This document shows positions 44,673-57,325 of a stretch of 64,000 nt of DNA, piece by piece. The stretch is taken from positions 62,452,352-62,516,351 of the forward strand of contig NC_059503.1 of the NCBI RefSeq assembly GCF_914767665.1. The letters run 5' to 3'. The notes under the pieces were generated by a model. It saw only the letters and a list, made by a program, of their open reading frames with translations. It was not told where the DNA came from and ran no database searches. Every line of letters starts with the position of its first letter. Position 1 is the stretch's first letter. The translations under genes and the position numbers were made by a program. The stretch is from Harmonia axyridis. Lineage: Eukaryota > Arthropoda > Insecta > Coleoptera > Coccinellidae.

Positions 44673-45636
44673 TAATCAACTAGAATATTTTGATCCATGT
44701 TACCAATGTACATTTTAATTATTTGTATTTTATTATATTTACATGTTTAATAAACTTGAAGTTCTCAAATTTTTGTTTTAGTTTGTAGGCGTAATTACTC
44801 TTACCTAATAAATTCCATTGAAACCATGGAGGGGTGCTAATTCAGAAAAAACAACACAGGATTCATGAAATTCGTTAGATTTTCTTTTATTCGATAATTT
44901 GTTCGCTTATATTTATTGGGAGAATAGAGAAAATTAAATCCAAAAATAGTTAAGTGCATTGATCATATAGGTATAATTATTGCAAAAAATGTTACCTCAC
45001 CTGAAATTGAGTTTGCATATTACATAATAAATTCACAAAAATACAATGTTATTGAATCACAAGGGCAGTAATATTATTGATAATGATTAACGGTTATATA
45101 ATATTAATTTTAAATTATAAGAATAACTTCAATTTTTGATATAACTAAATAGATTTATTCAGAATATAATTTTTTTCAATTGAGAAAAATATATCAGAGT
45201 TCATTTAGTTTTTTTGTCATAGAATGATTCACAGTTTTTATAAATTTATAGTATATATAATAGAAAGTTTTTTCTTCACCACATTATTCAATCTTTACTT
45301 CGTTATTCATATTGATTTCGTGATCTGAATTTTTTCTGCATTCTGCCCAATTAGTGTTATCATGATCATAATTGGTTTGTAATGGTCATTTGTGAATCCT
45401 CCAACGGTAATAACAACTACATTAAGTATGGATCGTGAAGCAGGTAGGAAATCAGAGATACGTTTTCCATAAAACCCATTAAATCAATGATAAGTGGTTA
45501 GAGAAGAAGGAGAAGAAGAGTACACTTAAGTTGAGGTCGAGCTAAAATTTGTTAGTAACATTTAGTTTTCGAAAGGGCCAACATCGTTGTCGATACCTCA
45601 TATTGCAAAAAGTAGTTTGGAAGCTCGGTTGTGAGA

Positions 45637-45915
45637 ATGTCCATGAAATATTCATTGGAAATGTCGCAAGTGCTGGAGAATAATAACATTGATAACGAGA
45701 TTTACGAATCTCAGTTGACAAAGCAAATTAAAGCTTATATCGAAAGGAGGAATGATAGATTATTTCATCTAGCTGAAATATTTGAGAAGCAACTTAATTC
45801 CATAAAGAGTCCAGAAGATGATGATCTCAGAAAATACATCCTCAAAAACCAATTTTTTCAGAATTGGGACGAATATGCAGAGGAAAACAACTTATATGAA
45901 GAAGAAGAAGAATAA
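45637..45915 (+). CDS. Array ORF, unit 14
   Basis: 92 residues, same protein as unit 13. Both flanks carry the rare GATATAACTAAAT variant. Confidence 0.5.
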   Translation: MSMKYSLEMSQVLENNNIDNEIYESQLTKQIKAYIERRNDRLFHLAEIFEKQLNSIKSPEDDDLRKYILKNQFFQNWDEYAEENNLYEEEEE

Positions 45916-46879
45916 TAATCAACTAGAATATTTTGATCCATGTTACCAATGTACATTTTAATTATTTGTATTTTATTATATTTACATGTTTAATAAACTT
46001 GAAGTTCTCAAATTTTTGTTTTAGTTTGTAGGCGTAATTACTCTTACCTAATAAATTCCATTGAAACCATGGAGGGGTGCTAATTCAGAAAAAACAACAC
46101 AGGATTCATGAAATTCGTTAGATTTTCTTTTATTCGATAATTTGTTCGCTTATATTTATTGGGAGAATAGAGAAAATTAAATCCAAAAATAGTTAAGTGC
46201 ATTGATCATATAGGTATAATTATTGCAAAAAATGTTACCTCACCTGAAATTGAGTTTGCATATTACATAATAAATTCACAAAAATACAATGTTATTGAAT
46301 CACAAGGGCAGTAATATTATTGATAATGATTAACGGTTATATAATATTAATTTTAAATTATAAGAATAACTTCAATTTTTGATATAACTAAATAGATTTA
46401 TTCAGAATATAATTTTTTTCAATTGAGAAAAATATATCAGAGTTCATTTAGTTTTTTTGTCATAGAATGATTCACAGTTTTTATAAATTTATAGTATATA
46501 TAATAGAAAGTTTTTTCTTCACCACATTATTCAATCTTTACTTCGTTATTCATATTGATTTCGTGATCTGAATTTTTTCTGCATTCTGCCCAATTAGTGT
46601 TATCATGATCATAATTGGTTTGTAATGGTCATTTGTGAATCCTCCAACGGTAATAACAACTACATTAAGTATGGATCGTGAAGCAGGTAGGAAATCAGAG
46701 ATACGTTTTCCATAAAACCCATTAAATCAATGATAAGTGGTTAGAGAAGAAGGAGAAGAAGAGTACACTTAAGTTGAGGTCGAGCTAAAATTTGTTAGTA
46801 ACATTTAGTTTTCGAAAGGGCCAACATCGTTGTCGATACCTCATATTGCAAAAAGTAGTTTGGAAGCTCGGTTGTGAGA

Positions 46880-47161
46880 ATGTCCATGAAATATTCATTG
46901 GAAATGTCGCAAGTGCTGGAGAATAATAACATTGATAACGAGATTTACGAATCTCAGTTGACAAAGCAAATTAAAGCTTATATCGAAAGGAGGAATGATA
47001 GATTATTTCATCTAGCTGAAATATTTGAGAAGCAACTTAATTCCATAAAGAGTCCAGAAGATGATGATCTCAGAAAATACATCCTCAAAAACCAATTTCT
47101 GCAGAATTGGGACGAATATGCAGAGGAAAACAACTTATATGAAGAAGAAGAAGAAGAATAA
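46880..47161 (+). CDS. Array ORF, unit 15
   Basis: 93 residues, same protein as unit 4, with the CTGCAG codon pair seen in units 3 and 4. Confidence 0.5.
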   Translation: MSMKYSLEMSQVLENNNIDNEIYESQLTKQIKAYIERRNDRLFHLAEIFEKQLNSIKSPEDDDLRKYILKNQFLQNWDEYAEENNLYEEEEEE

Positions 47162-48122
47162 TCAACTAGAATATTTTGATCCATGTTACAAATGTACATT
47201 TTAATTATTTGTATTTTATTATTTTTACATGTTTAATAAACTTGAAGTTCTCAAATTTTTGTTTTCGTTTGTAGGCGTAATTACTTTTACCTAATAAATT
47301 CCATTGAAACCATGGAGGCGTGCTAATTCAGAAAAAACAACACAGGATTCATGTAATTCGTTAGATTTTCTTTTATTCGATAATTTGTTCGCTTATATTT
47401 ATTGGGAGAATAGAGAAAATTAAATCCAAAAATAGTTAAGTGCATTGATCATATAGGTATAATTATTGCGAAAAATGTTACCTCACCTGAAATTGAGTTT
47501 GCATATTACATAATAAATTCACAAGAATACAATGTTATTGAATCACAAGGGCAGTAATATTATTGATAATGATTAACGGTTATATAATATTAATTTTAAA
47601 TTATAAGAATAACTTCAATTTTTGATATATCCAAATAGATTTATTCAGAATATAATTTTTTTCAATTGAGAAAAATATATCAGAGTTCATTTAGTTTTTT
47701 TGTCATAGAATGATTCACAGTTTTTATAAATTTATAGTATATATAATAGAAAGTTTTTTCTTCACCACATTATTCAATCTTTACTTCGTTATTCATATTG
47801 ATTTCGTGATCTGAATTTTTTCTGCATTCTGCCCAATTAGTGTTATCATGATCATAATTGGTTTGTAATGGTCATTTGTGAATCCTCCAACGGTAATAAC
47901 AACTACATTAAGTATGGATCGTGAAGCAGGTAGGAAATCAGAGATACGTTTTCCATAGAACCCATTAAATCAATGATAAGTGGTTAGAGAAGAAGGAGAA
48001 GAAGAGTACACTTAAGTTGAGGTCGAGCTAAAATTTGTTAGTAACATTTAGTTTTCGAAAGGGCCAACATCGTTGTCGATACCTTATATTGCAAAAAGTA
48101 GTTTGGAAGCTCGGTTGTGAGA

Positions 48123-48401
48123 ATGTCCATGAAATATTCTTTGGAAATGTCGCAAGTGCTGGAGAATAATAACATTGATAACGAGATTTACGAATCTCAG
48201 TTGACAAAGCAAATAAAAGCTTATATCGAAAGGAGGAATGATAGATTATTTCATCTAGCTGAAATATTTGAGAAGCAACTTAATTCCATAAAGAGTCCAG
48301 AAGATGATGATCTCAGAAAATACATCCTCAAAAACCAATTTCTTCAGAATTGGGACGAATATGCAGAGGAAAACAACTTATATGAAGAAGAAGAAGAATA
48401 A
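48123..48401 (+). CDS. Array ORF, unit 16
   Basis: 92 residues, common protein with five tail glutamates and silent changes only. Confidence 0.5.
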   Translation: MSMKYSLEMSQVLENNNIDNEIYESQLTKQIKAYIERRNDRLFHLAEIFEKQLNSIKSPEDDDLRKYILKNQFLQNWDEYAEENNLYEEEEE

Positions 48402-49363
48402 TAATCAACTAGAATATTTTGATCCATGTTACCAATGTACATTTTAATTATTTGTATTTTATTATATTTACATGTTTAATAAACTTGAAGTTCTCAAATT
48501 CTTGTTTTAGTTTGTAGGCGTAATTACTTTTACCTATTAAATTCCATTGAAACCATGGAGGCGTGCTAATTCAGAAAAAACAACACAGGATTCATGTAAT
48601 TCGTTAGATTTTCTTTTATTCGATAATTTGTTCGCTTATATTTATTGGGAGAATAGAGAAAATTAAATCCAAAAATAGTTAAGTGCATTGATCATATAGG
48701 TATAATTATTGCAAAAAATGTTACCTCACCTGAAATTGAGTTTGCATATTACATAATAAATTCACAAAAATACAATGTTATTGAATCACAAGGGCAGTAA
48801 TATTATTGATAATGATCAACGGTTATAAAATATTAATTTTAAATTATAAGAATAACTTCAATTTTTGATATATCTAAATAGATTTATTCAGAATATAATT
48901 TTTTTAAAATTGAGAAAAATATATCAGAGTTCATTTAGTTTTTTTGTTATAGAATGATTCACAGTTTTTATAAATTTATAGTATATATAATTGAAAGTTT
49001 TTTCTTCACCACATTATTCAAACTTTACTTCGTTATTCATATTGATTTCGTGATCTGAATTTTTTCTGCATTCTGCCCAATTAGTGTTATCATGATCATA
49101 ATTGGTTTGTAATGGTCATTTGTGAATCCTCCAACGGTAATAACAACTACATTAAGTATGGATCGTGAAGCAGGTAGGAAATCAGAGATACGTTTTCCAT
49201 AAAACCCATTAAATCAATGATAAGTGGTAAGAGAAGAAGAAGAAGAGTACACTTAAGTTGAGGTCGAGCTGAAATTTGTTAGTAACATTTAGTTTTCAAA
49301 AGGGCCAACATCGTTGTCGATACCTTATATTGCAAAAAGTACTTTGGAAGCTCGGTTGTGAGA

Positions 49364-49642
49364 ATGTCCATGAAATATTCATTGGAAATGTCGCAAGTGC
49401 TGGAGAATAATAACATTGATAACGAGATTTACGAATCTCAGTTGACAAAGCAAATAAAAGCTTATATCGAAAGGAGGAATGATAGATTATTTCATATAGC
49501 TGAAATATTTGAGAAGCAACTTAATTCCATAAAGAGTCCAGAAGATGATGATCTCAGAAAATACATCCTCAAAAACCAATTTCTTCAGAATTGGGACGAA
49601 TATGCAGAGGAAAACAACTTATATGAAGAAGAAGAAGAATAA
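49364..49642 (+). CDS. Array ORF, unit 17
   Basis: 92 residues, with L to I in LFHIAEIF. The GAA tract before this unit is shortened (AGTGGTAAGAG variant, shared with unit 18). Confidence 0.5.
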   Translation: MSMKYSLEMSQVLENNNIDNEIYESQLTKQIKAYIERRNDRLFHIAEIFEKQLNSIKSPEDDDLRKYILKNQFLQNWDEYAEENNLYEEEEE

Positions 49643-50604
49643 TAATCAACTAGAATATTTTGATCCATGTTATCAATGTACATTTTAATTATTTGTATTT
49701 TATTATATTTACATGTTTAATAAACTTGAAGTTCTCAAATTTTTGTTTTAGTTTGTAGGCGTTATTACTTTTACCTATTAAATTCCATTGAAACCATGGA
49801 GGCGTGCTAATTCAGAAAAAACAACACAGGATTCATGTAATTCGTTAGATTTTCTTTTATTCGATAATTTGTTCGCTTATATTTATTGGGAGAATAAAGA
49901 AAATTAAATCCAAAAATAGTTAAGTGCATTGATCATATAGGTATAATTATTGCAAAAAATGTTACCTCACCTGAAATTGAGTTTGCATATTACATAATAA
50001 ATTCACAAAAATACAATGTTATTGAATCACAAGGGCAGTAATATTATTGATAATGATCAACGGTTATATAATATTAATTTTAAATTATAAGAATAACTTC
50101 AATTTTTGATATATCTAAATAGATTTATTCAGAATATAATTTTTTTAAAATTGAGAAAAATATATCAGAGTTCATTTAGTTTTTTTGTTATAGAATGATT
50201 CACAGTTTTTATAAATTTATAGTATATATAATTGAAAGTTTTTTCTTCACCACATTATTCAAACTTTACTTCGTTATTCATATTGATTTCGTGATCTGAA
50301 TTTTTTCTGCATTCTGCCCAATTAGTGTTATCATGATCATAATTGGTTTGTAATGGTCATTTGTGAATCCTCCAACGGTAATAACAACTACATTAAGTAT
50401 GGATCGTGAAGCAGGTAGGAAATCAGAGATACGTTTTCCATAAAACCCATTAAATCAATGATAAGTGGTAAGAGAAGAAGAAGAAGAGTACACTTAAGTT
50501 GAGGTCGAGCTGAAATTTGTTAGTAACATTTAGTTTTCAAAAGGGCCAACATCGTTGTCGATACCTTATATTGCAAAAAGTACTTTGGAAGCTCGGTTGT
50601 GAGA

Positions 50605-50886
50605 ATGTCCATGAAATATTCATTGGAAATGTCGCAAGTGCTGGAGAATAATAACATTGATAACGAGATTAACGAATCTCAGTTGACAAAGCAAATTAAA
50701 GCTTATATCGAAAGAAGGAATGATAGATTATTTCATCTAGCTGAAATATTTGAGAAGCAACTTAATTCCATCAAGAGTCCAGAAGATGATGATCTCAGAA
50801 AATACATCCTCAAAAACCAATTTCTTCAGAATTGGGACGAATATGCCGAGGAAAACAACTTATATGAAGAAGAAGAAGAAGAATAA
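50605..50886 (+). CDS. Array ORF, unit 18 (3' flank interrupted by LINE)
   Basis: 93 residues, with Y to N in EINESQL. The LINE at 50932 separates the ORF from its usual AATAAA, so a transcript would read into the LINE in its sense direction. Confidence 0.5.
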   Translation: MSMKYSLEMSQVLENNNIDNEINESQLTKQIKAYIERRNDRLFHLAEIFEKQLNSIKSPEDDDLRKYILKNQFLQNWDEYAEENNLYEEEEEE

Positions 50887-50930
50887 TCAACTAGAATATT
50901 TTGATCCATGTTACCAATGTACATTTTAAT

Positions 50931-53537
50931 TGTGGTCATGGTGGTGTGGCGGCCGCTGTTAGAAATTCTCATATTGATAAATTTATACCCAGAAATGATA
51001 TAAACTCAAAAACAGTGGAAGTGGAAAGTGAAGTTTGTGCAATCCAGTCCACTCAATTAAAGACCCTAATTATAGCTGTTTATCGATCTCCACTTGGTAA
51101 CTTCAATATTTTTCTGGATGTAATTGCAAGTATTTTAGAATTAATAAATGGGTGTGACTTTCGTGTTTTCGTCCTGGGGGATTTTAATGTTAATTTTCTC
51201 AGAGATAGTACTAATAAATCTGCGATCGTGGATCTTTTTTCCTCATATGGGCTCCATGGTATTGTGTCGTCTGCTACTAGAGGAAGTGCATGTTTGGATA
51301 ACATTTTCACAAATGTTGATGAATGTAGTGGTTGCGTGATTGATCTGGGTTTCTCTGACCACTTGGGCATAGAGACTGAATTTGTTTGTGACGTAGGAAC
51401 ACAGAGAGTTAGTAATGTGACTGTGTGTAGACCACTTACTAGGATGGGAATGGATACTCTCAAATATCTGGTGAGGGATATTTGTTGGGATTTTATAGAG
51501 GATATTAATATTGGTACTGAGAGCAAGTTTGATATGTTTATTACATTTATAAAGAATTGTGTAGATTTATCGTTTCCGCCAAAAACATATAAGCATTCTG
51601 TTAACTCCTTGCCTATTTCTTGGTTCAGTAATGATCTGAAGAATATGCGCGAGAGATTAATTTTTTATAGAGATCTTGTTGAAGTTTATAAGACACCTAA
51701 TTCGAAGAAAATAGTAAGTGAATATCAAAAATTATATCGACGCGAAATCAAGATTGCAAAAAAGCAATACAATGACAACTATATCCGGAAACACAATTAT
51801 AATCCAAGATCTGTATGGAATGTTGTCAAAAGTAATACCAATCTGTTGAAGAAAAAAATTACATGTAAAAATAATATCCCCGCCAATAAATTCAACCAAT
51901 TTTTCATTGATGCACCCAAAGAGATCATCACGAATATACCACCATCTAGAAAGTCATCAGCGGAATTCATGAATAATTACTGTAGTTCAATAGGGTCCAA
52001 ATTACATGATATACGGTTTAAGTTCTCCCTTGTATCTGAGGCTTTGGTTAGAGATATCATTTCAAAACTAAATAATAAGAGTAGTCGAGACTATTATGGA
52101 TTCAATACCAAAATACTGAAGAGTCTTGTGAATGAATTAATTGGTCCACTTACCAAATTGATCAATTTATGCTTGAAAAATAACATCTTCCCGAAAATAC
52201 TTAAGGTAGCAAGAGTTGTTCCTGTTCATAAAAAGGGTTCAGTGCAGTTGGTCAACAACTATAGACCAATATCGATTGTACCATTGTTCTCGAAAGTCTT
52301 GGAAAAGGTTATGCAGCTGCAGTTAACCTCATATTTTGAGAACAATTGCCTCTTTAATAGCTCCCAATTCGGTTTCAGAGGCGGCCTCTCTACAACTGCT
52401 GCCATAACAGAGCTTATGAAAATAATTAATGAAGGTTATAGTGATGGTTTATACGTGGGTGGACTTTTCTGTGACTTGAGCAAGGCTTTTGATTGCGTGT
52501 CTACAGAGCATCTTATTTATAAATTACAGAGGTATCGGTTTGATCAGGGTGCAATTGACCTTTTGGGCTCCTATCTGTCTGATAGGGTGCAGTGTGTTGA
52601 TCTCGGGGGAGATATTTCTGACTTGTCGAGTGTTGATTGTGGTGTGCCACAGGGATCGGTTCTCGGACCGCTTCTTTTTCTCATCTACGTCAATGATCTT
52701 GTAAGTTGTGACCCCGATGCGGACTTTGTTCTTTTTGCTGATGACACAACTGTGCTCAAAAAGGCTCAGTCTAGAGTGCTTATACTTCAGATTTTGAGAG
52801 AGTTGTCTTCTGTTGTTTCGGAATGGTTCAATAGCAACCAGCTCAGCTTGAATGAAACGAAGACAGTGTATATGTATTTTTCAATGAGAGATCTAGAAGG
52901 AATGAATTCACTTGAGCCAATCAAATTTTTAGGTGTACATATGGAGGGTAATTTGTCATGGAATGCTCACATCGATAAGGTCTGTAACTCTGTTACGTCA
53001 GGTGTTTTTGCATTACGATCATTAACTGAGGTTGTATCGGATTCTGTATTATTGTCTGTGTATCGTGGATTCATAGAATCTAGAATAACATATGGTATTT
53101 TGTGCTGGGGTCATGATGCAGGTGTGAAACGACTCTTTGGATTGCAAAGAAAGGCTGTCAGAGTTTTGGGTAGACTTAATTATAGAGATGAATGCAAACA
53201 TGTGTTTCAAGTTAAAAAAATACTTACTGTCCCGTGTCTGTTCATTTTTCAATGTTTGTTGTTTGTAAAGTCGCATATAGAGGAATATAGAACACACCAG
53301 GATATTCATGCACATAACACACGCAGAAGAGATCTAATTTATCCTGATTTCCATAGAATCAATAGGATAAAATGCGGTGTAACTTACTATGGGCCTAAGC
53401 TTTTCAACAGCCTGCCACCCACGGTGAGGGCGATGCCTAATAAACAATTCAAGCTTTGTTTGAAGGAATATTTGCTGAGTAAATGTTTCTTTTCTTTAGA
53501 TGAATATTATTTGAATGATTTTCAGGATTTTTCATAA
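50931..53537 (+). CDS. LINE ORF2: truncated endonuclease plus reverse transcriptase
   Basis: An open frame of about 868 residues. The N-terminal part is the second half of an apurinic-type endonuclease: VFVLGDFNVNF and SDHLGIE are visible, but the first ~100 residues with the other active-site residues are missing. The reverse transcriptase follows with NNYRPISIVPLFSKVLEK, FGFRGGLST, GLFCDLSKAFDCV, GVPQGSVLGPLLFLIYVNDL and the catalytic FADDTTV near residue 612 of the frame. The C-terminus has RITYGILCWG and YGPKLFNSLP. This arrangement fits Jockey/CR1-group LINEs. The frame has no stop or shift, so the insertion is young, but the 5' truncation leaves it without a promoter, ORF1 or a whole endonuclease. 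The frame happens to continue upstream into array sequence. Confidence 0.9.
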   Translation, partial: CGHGGVAAAVRNSHIDKFIPRNDINSKTVEVESEVCAIQSTQLKTLIIAVYRSPLGNFNIFLDVIASILELINGCDFRVFVLGDFNVNFLRDSTNKSAIVDLFSSYGLHGIVSSATRGSACLDNIFTNVDECSGCVIDLGFSDHLGIETEFVCDVGTQRVSNVTVCRPLTRMGMDTLKYLVRDICWDFIEDINIGTESKFDMFITFIKNCVDLSFPPKTYKHSVNSLPISWFSNDLKNMRERLIFYRDLVEVYKTPNSKKIVSEYQKLYRREIKIAKKQYNDNYIRKHNYNPRSVWNVVKSNTNLLKKKITCKNNIPANKFNQFFIDAPKEIITNIPPSRKSSAEFMNNYCSSIGSKLHDIRFKFSLVSEALVRDIISKLNNKSSRDYYGFNTKILKSLVNELIGPLTKLINLCLKNNIFPKILKVARVVPVHKKGSVQLVNNYRPISIVPLFSKVLEKVMQLQLTSYFENNCLFNSSQFGFRGGLSTTAAITELMKIINEGYSDGLYVGGLFCDLSKAFDCVSTEHLIYKLQRYRFDQGAIDLLGSYLSDRVQCVDLGGDISDLSSVDCGVPQGSVLGPLLFLIYVNDLVSCDPDADFVLFADDTTVLKKAQSRVLILQILRELSSVVSEWFNSNQLSLNETKTVYMYFSMRDLEGMNSLEPIKFLGVHMEGNLSWNAHIDKVCNSVTSGVFALRSLTEVVSDSVLLSVYRGFIESRITYGILCWGHDAGVKRLFGLQRKAVRVLGRLNYRDECKHVFQVKKILTVPCLFIFQCLLFVKSHIEEYRTHQDIHAHNTRRRDLIYPDFHRINRIKCGVTYYGPKLFNSLPPTVRAMPNKQFKLCLKEYLLSKCFFSLDEYYLNDFQDFS

Positions 53538-53636
53538 GTATATAAGTATAAATATTTTTCCTTTTGTAATTGACGTATGTAAGCATTGTTAAAAATGTAA
53601 TAGCATGAATAAACTATTATTATTATTATTATTATT
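50932..53636 (+). mobile_element. 5'-truncated APE-type LINE inserted in array unit 18
   Basis: Array sequence is interrupted after CATTTTAATT and resumes with ATTTGTATTTTATT. The extra 2705 bp equals the difference between the unit 18-19 spacing (3948) and one unit. It ends in CATGAATAAACTATT followed by ATT repeats. The target duplication is short and hidden in the ATT tail. Confidence 0.92.
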
Positions 53637-54552
53637 ATTTGTATTTTATTATTTTTACATGTTTAATAAACTTGAAGTTCTCAAATTTTTGTTTTAGTTT
53701 GTAGGCGTAATTACTTTTACCTAATAAATTCCATTGAAACCATGGAGGCGTGCTTATTCAGAAAAAACAACACAGGATTCATGTAATTCGTTAGATTTTC
53801 TTTTATTCGATAATTTGTTCGCTTATATTTATTGGGAGAATAGAGAAAATTAAATCCAAAAATAGTTAAGTGCATTGATCATATAGGTATAATTATTGCG
53901 AAAAATGTTACCTCACCTGAAATTGAGTTTGCATATTACATAATAAATTCACAAAAATACAATGTTATTGAATCACAAGGGCAGTAATATTAATGATAAT
54001 GATTAACGGTTATATAATATTAATTTTAAATTATAAGAATAACTTCAATTTTTGATATATCCAAATAGATTTATTCAGAATATAATTTTTTTTAATTGAG
54101 AAAAATATATCAGAATTCATTTAGTTTTTTTGTCATAGAATGATTCACAGTTTTTATAAATTTATAGTATATATAATAGAAAGTTTTTTCTTCACCACAT
54201 TATTCAATCTTTACTTCGTTATTCATATTGATTTCGTGATCTGAATTTTTTCTGCATTCTGCCCAATTAGTGTTATCATGATCATAATTGGTTTGTAATG
54301 GTCATTTGTGAATCCTCCAACGGTAATAACAACTACATTAAGTATGGATCGTGAAGCAGGTAGGAAATCAGAGATACGTTTTCCATAAAACCCATTAAAT
54401 CAATGATAAGTGGTTAGAGAAGAAGGAGAAGAAGAGTACACTTAAGTTGAGGTCGAGCTAAAATTTGTTAGTAACATTTAGTTTTCGAAAGGGCCAACAT
54501 CGTTGTCGATACCTTATATTGCAAAAAGTAGTTTGGAAGCTCGGTTGTGAGA

Positions 54553-54831
54553 ATGTCCATGAAATATTCATTGGAAATGTCGCAAGTGCTGGAGAATAAT
54601 AACATTGATAACGAGATTTACGAATCTCAGTTGACAAAGCAAATTAAAGCTTATATCGAAAGGAGGAATGATAGATTATTTCATCTAGCTGAAATATTTG
54701 AGAAGCAACTTAATTCCATAAAGAGTCCAGAAGATGATGATCTCAGAAAATACATCCTCAAAAACCAATTTCTTCAGAATTGGGACGAATATGCAGAGGA
54801 AAACAACTTATATGAAGAAGAAGAAGAATAA
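54553..54831 (+). CDS. Array ORF, unit 19
   Basis: 92 residues, common protein, first unit after the LINE. Confidence 0.5.
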   Translation: MSMKYSLEMSQVLENNNIDNEIYESQLTKQIKAYIERRNDRLFHLAEIFEKQLNSIKSPEDDDLRKYILKNQFLQNWDEYAEENNLYEEEEE

Positions 54832-55796
54832 TAATCAACTAGAATATTTTGATCCATGTTACCAATGTACATTTTAATTATTTGTATTTTATTATATTTA
54901 CATGTTTAATAAACTTGAAGTTCTCAAATTTTTGTTTTAGTTTGTAGGCGTAATTACTTTTACCTATTAAATTCCATTGAAACCATGGAGGCGTGCTAAT
55001 TCAGAAAAAACAACACAGGATTCATGTAATTCGTTAGATTTTCTTTTATTCGATAATTTGTTCGCTTATATTTATTGGGAGAATAGAGAAAATTAAATCC
55101 AAAAATAGTTAAGTGCATTGATCATATAGGTATAATTATTGCAAAAAATGTTACCTCACCTGAAATTGAGTTGGCATATTACATAATAAATTCACAAAAA
55201 TACAATGTTATTGAATCACAAGGGCAGTAATATTATTGATAATGATTAACGGTTATATAATATTAATTTTAAATTATAAGAATAACTTCAATTTTTGATA
55301 TATCTGAATAGATTTATTCAGAATATAATTTTTTTAAAATTGAGAAAAATATATCAGAGTTCATTTAGTTTTTTTGTCATAGAATGATTCACAGTTTTTA
55401 TAAATTTATAGTATATATAATAGAAAGTTTTTTCTTCACCACATTATTCAATCTTTACTTCGTTATTCATATTGATTTCGTGATCTGAATTTTTTCTGCA
55501 TTCTGCCCAATTAGTGTTATCATGATCATAATTGGTTTGTAATGGTCATTTGTGAATCCTCCAACGGTAATAACAACTACATTAAGTATGGATCGTGAAG
55601 CAGGTAGGAAATCAGAGATACGTTTTCCATAAAACCCATTAAATCAATGATAAGTGGTTAGAGAAGAAGAAGAAAAAGAGTACACTTAAGTTGAGGTCGA
55701 GCTAAAATTTGTTAGTAACATTTAGTTTTCGAAAGGTCCAACATCGTTGTCGATACCTTATATTGCAAAAAGTAGTTTGGAAGCTCGGTTGTGAGA

Positions 55797-56075
55797 ATGT
55801 CCATGAAATATTCATTGGAAATGTCGCAAGTGCTGGAGAATAATAACATTGATAACGAGATTTACGAATCTCAGTTGACAAAGCAAATTAAAGCTTATAT
55901 CGAAAGGAGGAATGATAGATTATTTCATCTAGCTGAAATATTTGAGAAGCAACTTAATTCCATAAAGAGTCCAGAAGATGATGATCTCAGAAAATACATC
56001 CTCAAAAACCAATTTCTTCAGAATTGGGACGAATATGCAGAGGAAAACAACTTATATGAAGAAGAAGAAGAATAA
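55797..56075 (+). CDS. Array ORF, unit 20
   Basis: 92 residues, common protein. Its 3' flank (CATGTTATTCG, GAGAATATTAA, TTATCGATAAAGATT) is repeated after unit 24, 5434 bp on. Confidence 0.5.
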   Translation: MSMKYSLEMSQVLENNNIDNEIYESQLTKQIKAYIERRNDRLFHLAEIFEKQLNSIKSPEDDDLRKYILKNQFLQNWDEYAEENNLYEEEEE

Positions 56076-57040
56076 TAATCAACTAGAATATTTTGATCCA
56101 TGTTACCAATGTACATTTTAATTATTTGTATTTTATTATATTTACATGTTTAATAAACTTGAAGTTCTCAAATTTTTGTTTTAGTTTGTAGGCGTAATTA
56201 CTTTTACCTAATAAATTCCATTGAAACCATGGAGGCGTGCTAATTCAGAAAAAACAACACAGGATTCATGTTATTCGTTAGATTTTCTTTTATTCGATAA
56301 TTTGTTCGCTTATATTTATTGGGAGAATAGAGAATATTAAATCCAAAAATAGTTAAGTGCATTGATCATATAGGTATAATTATTGCGAAAAATGTTACCT
56401 CACCTGAAATTGAGTTTGCATATTACATAATAAATTCACAAAAATACAATGTTATTGAATCACAAGGGCAGTAATATTATCGATAAAGATTAACGGTTAT
56501 ATAATATTAATTTTAAATTATAAGAATAACTTCAATTTTTGATATATCTGAATAGATTTATTCAGAATATAATTTTTTTAAAATTGAGAAAAATATATCA
56601 GAGTTCATTTAGTTTTTTTGTCATAGAATGATTCACAGTTTTTATAAATTTATAGTATATATAATTGAAAGTTTTCTCTTCACCACATTATTCAATCTTT
56701 ACTTCGTTATTCATATTGATTTCGTGATCTGAATTTTTTCTGCGTTCTGCCCAATTAGTGTTATCATGATCATAATTGGTTTGTAATGGTCATTTTTAAA
56801 TCCTCCAACGGTAATAACAACTACATTAAGTATGGATCGTGAAGCAGGTAGGAAATCAGAGATACGTTTTCCATAAAACCCATTAAATCAATGATAAGTG
56901 GTTAGAGAAGAAGGAGAAGAAGAGTACACTTAAGTTGAGGTCGAGCTTAAATTTGTTAGCAACATTTAGTTTTCGAATGGGCCAACATCGTTGTCGATAC
57001 CTTATATTGCAAAAAGTAGTTTGGAAGCTCGGTTGTGAGA

Positions 57041-57325
57041 ATGTCCATGAAATATTCATTGGAAATGTCGCAAGTGCTGGAGAATAATAACATTGATAAC
57101 GAGATTTACGAATCTCAGTTGACAAAGCAAATTAAAGCTTATATTGAAAGGAGGAATGATAGATTATTTCATCTAGCTGAAATATTTGAGAAGCAACTTA
57201 ATTCCATAAAGAGTCCAGAAGATGATGATCTCAGAAAATACATCCTCAAAAACCAATTTCTTCAGAATTGGGACGAATATGCAGAGGAAAACAACTTATA
57301 TGAAGAAGAAGAAGAAGAAGAATAA
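57041..57325 (+). CDS. Array ORF, unit 21
   Basis: 94 residues, the longest glutamate tail (seven), shared with unit 25. It is followed by the 457-bp chimeric partial unit. Confidence 0.5.
   Translation: MSMKYSLEMSQVLENNNIDNEIYESQLTKQIKAYIERRNDRLFHLAEIFEKQLNSIKSPEDDDLRKYILKNQFLQNWDEYAEENNLYEEEEEEE

Larger units (their letters stand above)
39700..44680 (+). repeat. 2490-bp (two-unit) higher-order repeat
   Basis: Variants in the 3' flank of unit 9, in unit 10 and in its flank recur at +2490 bp in the flank of unit 11, in unit 12 and in its flank. ORF offsets 40655/43145 and 41898/44388 agree. Unit 11 and unit 13 differ in the ORF (VLANNN/EIHES against the common form), so the duplicated block ends near there. 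Confidence 0.85.
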
